7,577 bases of DNA from Trueperaceae bacterium (GTDB lineage Bacteria > Deinococcota > Deinococci > Deinococcales > Trueperaceae): contig PXAU01000152.1 of the NCBI GenBank assembly GCA_003567075.1, forward strand, positions 1 to 7,577, written 5' to 3'. How positions within the stretch are numbered: position 1 is the first letter of the stretch; each line of letters starts with the position of its first letter. The notes under the pieces are model-generated. The model made no database searches and was not told the origin of the DNA. It worked only from the letters and a program-made list of their open reading frames with translations. The position numbers were made by a program, and so were the translations under genes. This document shows, one piece after another, positions 6,620-7,577 of this stretch.

Positions 6620-7042
6620 ATGGCCAACCCGCTGCGCATCACGAAGCCCGCCACGCCCGCCAACCTCGCCCTGTTCTTGACGTTGATCGACGTGCTCGGC
6701 GACCGGCACGACCTCCCCGCCGAGGCTCGCAGCGACCTTCGGCTCCTCGCCGAGGAGGCGTGCACGAACGTCGTCTTGCATGCCTATCCAGAGCGCGAGC
6801 CTGGTGACCTCACGCTGGAGTTGAGCTTCGCTGACGGCATCGCGACGGTGCACCTCGAAGACGACGGTGTGCCCTTCGGCCCCGACGACGCGCCGCCGGC
6901 CGAGCTTGGTGGTGACTGGCAGCAGCGGCCCGAGGGTGGCGTCGGCTGGCATCTCATCAAGAACATGAGCGACGAGCTCGCGTACGAGCGCCTCGGCGAG
7001 CGGAACCGTCTTACGCTCCGCAAGCGTGTGGCAGCGGCGTGA
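6620..7042 (+). CDS. RsbW/SpoIIAB-like anti-sigma factor serine kinase (HATPase_c_2)
   Basis: A 140-residue GHKL ATPase of the partner-switching type, the normal length for the family. The N box reads EEACTN with Glu46 and Asn50, at the same numbers as the catalytic Glu and Mg-binding Asn of Bacillus SpoIIAB. G1 is DDGVPF (Asp81/82, Gly83), the variant usual in anti-sigma kinases, and G2 is GGVGWHLIKN (106-115). The C-terminal strand NRLTLRKR closes the fold. Family members bind either a target (classically a sigma factor) or an STAS antagonist, and phosphorylate a serine on the latter with ATP. A good ribosome site (AAGGGAG, 6610-6616) precedes the ATG. The gene lies nine bases after the receiver gene and 26 before the STAS gene, so the three are almost certainly co-transcribed. 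No cognate sigma factor gene is in the window. Kinase activity is expected from the motifs but untested. Confidence 0.95.
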   Translation: MANPLRITKPATPANLALFLTLIDVLGDRHDLPAEARSDLRLLAEEACTNVVLHAYPEREPGDLTLELSFADGIATVHLEDDGVPFGPDDAPPAELGGDWQQRPEGGVGWHLIKNMSDELAYERLGERNRLTLRKRVAAA

Positions 7043-7068
7043 GCACCGTGGAATGTGAGGGGTAGAGA

Positions 7069-7413
7069 ATGCGAACGTTCGACGTGAGCACCAGAACCGA
7101 CGGCTCGACCGTCGTCCTCGAGGTTGCCGGCAGCGTCGACGCCGTTACGGCCGTTCGGTTGGCCGACGAGCTTCAAGCGCAGCTGGACGCGGGACGACCC
7201 CGCATCGTGGTCGATCTCGGTGCGGTGTCCTACGCGAGCTCGGCCGCCTTGCGGGTGTTGCTCGCGGCCGTGAAAGGGGCCCGCGGCGCCGGTGGCGACC
7301 TTCGGCTTGCGGCTGTGACGCCCGGAGTGGCGAAGGTCTTCGAGTTGGCTGGCTTCGACGCCATCGTGCAGCGCTACGACGACGCCGCGGCGGCCGTCGC
7401 CTCGTTCGCCTGA
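7069..7413 (+). CDS. STAS-domain anti-sigma factor antagonist (RsbV/SpoIIAA-like)
   Basis: A 114-residue single STAS domain. Residues 1-20 give the starting beta strands (STVVLEVAGSVDA follows at 13-25), and the motif VVDLGAVSYASSAALRVLL (47-65) holds the phosphorylation loop. Ser57 aligns with the serine that RsbW/SpoIIAB kinases phosphorylate; Ser58 follows it. The Asp that often precedes this serine (DSSG) is Ala56 here and the Gly is Ala60, close to the ISSAG-type variant found in many STAS antagonists. The C-terminal VAKVFELAGFDAIVQRYDD is the typical final helix and strand. A strong ribosome site, GAGGGG (7057-7062), lies six bases before the ATG. It is the last gene of the receiver-kinase-STAS run. 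Expected role: when unphosphorylated it binds the neighbouring kinase and frees that kinase's target; the PP2C protein upstream would reset it (inference from family). Confidence 0.95.
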   Translation: MRTFDVSTRTDGSTVVLEVAGSVDAVTAVRLADELQAQLDAGRPRIVVDLGAVSYASSAALRVLLAAVKGARGAGGDLRLAAVTPGVAKVFELAGFDAIVQRYDDAAAAVASFA

Positions 7414-7471
7414 CGCGCGCAACCTGAGGCCCGCCGAGCGGCACCGACCGTGTGACGAGGTCGCGCTGGCG
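7414..7471. other. Gap between convergent genes
   Basis: Fifty-eight bases separate the STAS stop from the stop of the probable minus-strand gene. The only structure I see is a weak inverted repeat, ACGAGG (7455-7460) with CCTCGT (7477-7482) around a 16-base loop, which reaches into the neighbouring frame. There is no T-run on either strand, so a shared terminator is possible but not supported. Confidence 0.3.
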
Positions 7472-7577
7472 TCAAGCCTCGTGCGCGCTGGGCGCCACGG
7501 CCCCCACGAGCCCGGAGTGAGCGCCGTTGGCGTCCTGCTCGACCAACCGGTCCAATCGCACGCTGGCGAAGGCCTCG
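7472..7577 (-). CDS. C-terminal end of a convergent gene, function unknown
   Basis: Reading the minus strand from 7576 gives 34 residues with no stop until TGA at 7472-7474 (read on the minus strand). The peptide starts EAFASVRLDRLVEQDANG and ends APSAHEA. By eye 31 of 34 third positions are G or C, matching the bias of the real genes here, and better than the competing plus-strand frames. Convergent placement next to the end of an operon is reasonable. The fragment is too short to assign to a family and could be chance reading in GC-rich DNA. Confidence 0.45.
   Translation of the reverse strand, partial: EAFASVRLDRLVEQDANGAHSGLVGAVAPSAHEA

Noticed and set aside
7517..7577. Possible plus-strand gene start (GTG) near the window end
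   Set aside because: Third-position GC is lower than in the minus-strand frame, and there is no convincing ribosome site with proper spacing.
1..7577. tRNA, rRNA, CRISPR array, insertion sequence or attachment site
   Set aside because: No repeat-spacer pattern, transposase-like frame, terminal inverted repeats or tRNA-like cloverleaf was seen on reading both strands.

Overview
The window is high-GC bacterial DNA with short intergenic gaps, GGAG-like ribosome binding sites and G/C-dominated third codon positions. The gene types (7TM histidine kinase, SpoIIE-type phosphatase, RsbW- and RsbV-like proteins) fit several high-GC lineages, for example Deinococcota/Trueperaceae-like bacteria, Chloroflexota or deep Actinomycetota. 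No ribosomal RNA or lineage marker is present, so I do not commit to one.

Layout: (1) 1-191 is the 3' end of an SLC13/DASS-type anion symporter gene, followed by a hairpin (204-234) that may be its terminator. (2) 192-373 is a leader region with a weak -10-like box at 302-307. (3) 374-4492 encodes a 1372-residue histidine kinase with 7TM, PAS, GAF, GAF, PAS, HisKA and HATPase modules, then a receiver-like domain without its phosphoacceptor Asp and Lys, then a second still more degenerate receiver-like tail. (4) 4492-6120 overlaps the kinase stop codon and encodes a GAF plus PP2C/SpoIIE-type serine phosphatase. (5) 6121-6229 holds a GC-rich perfect hairpin and a second -10-like box. (6) 6230-7413 is a compact three-gene run: an intact stand-alone receiver, an RsbW/SpoIIAB-like anti-sigma kinase and a STAS-domain antagonist (RsbV/SpoIIAA-like). 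(7) The last ~105 bases probably hold the 3' end of a convergent minus-strand gene.

Together the five central genes look like one signalling locus joining a two-component input to a partner-switching output. The membrane kinase senses a signal and probably phosphorylates the free receiver. The phosphatase and the RsbW-like kinase set the phosphorylation state of the STAS protein, which in known systems decides whether the kinase holds its sigma factor or another target. No sigma factor or other output protein lies in the window, so the final target is unknown. The most unusual point is that the hybrid kinase carries one or two receiver-like domains that cannot be phosphorylated in the canonical way, while the intact receiver is a separate gene.
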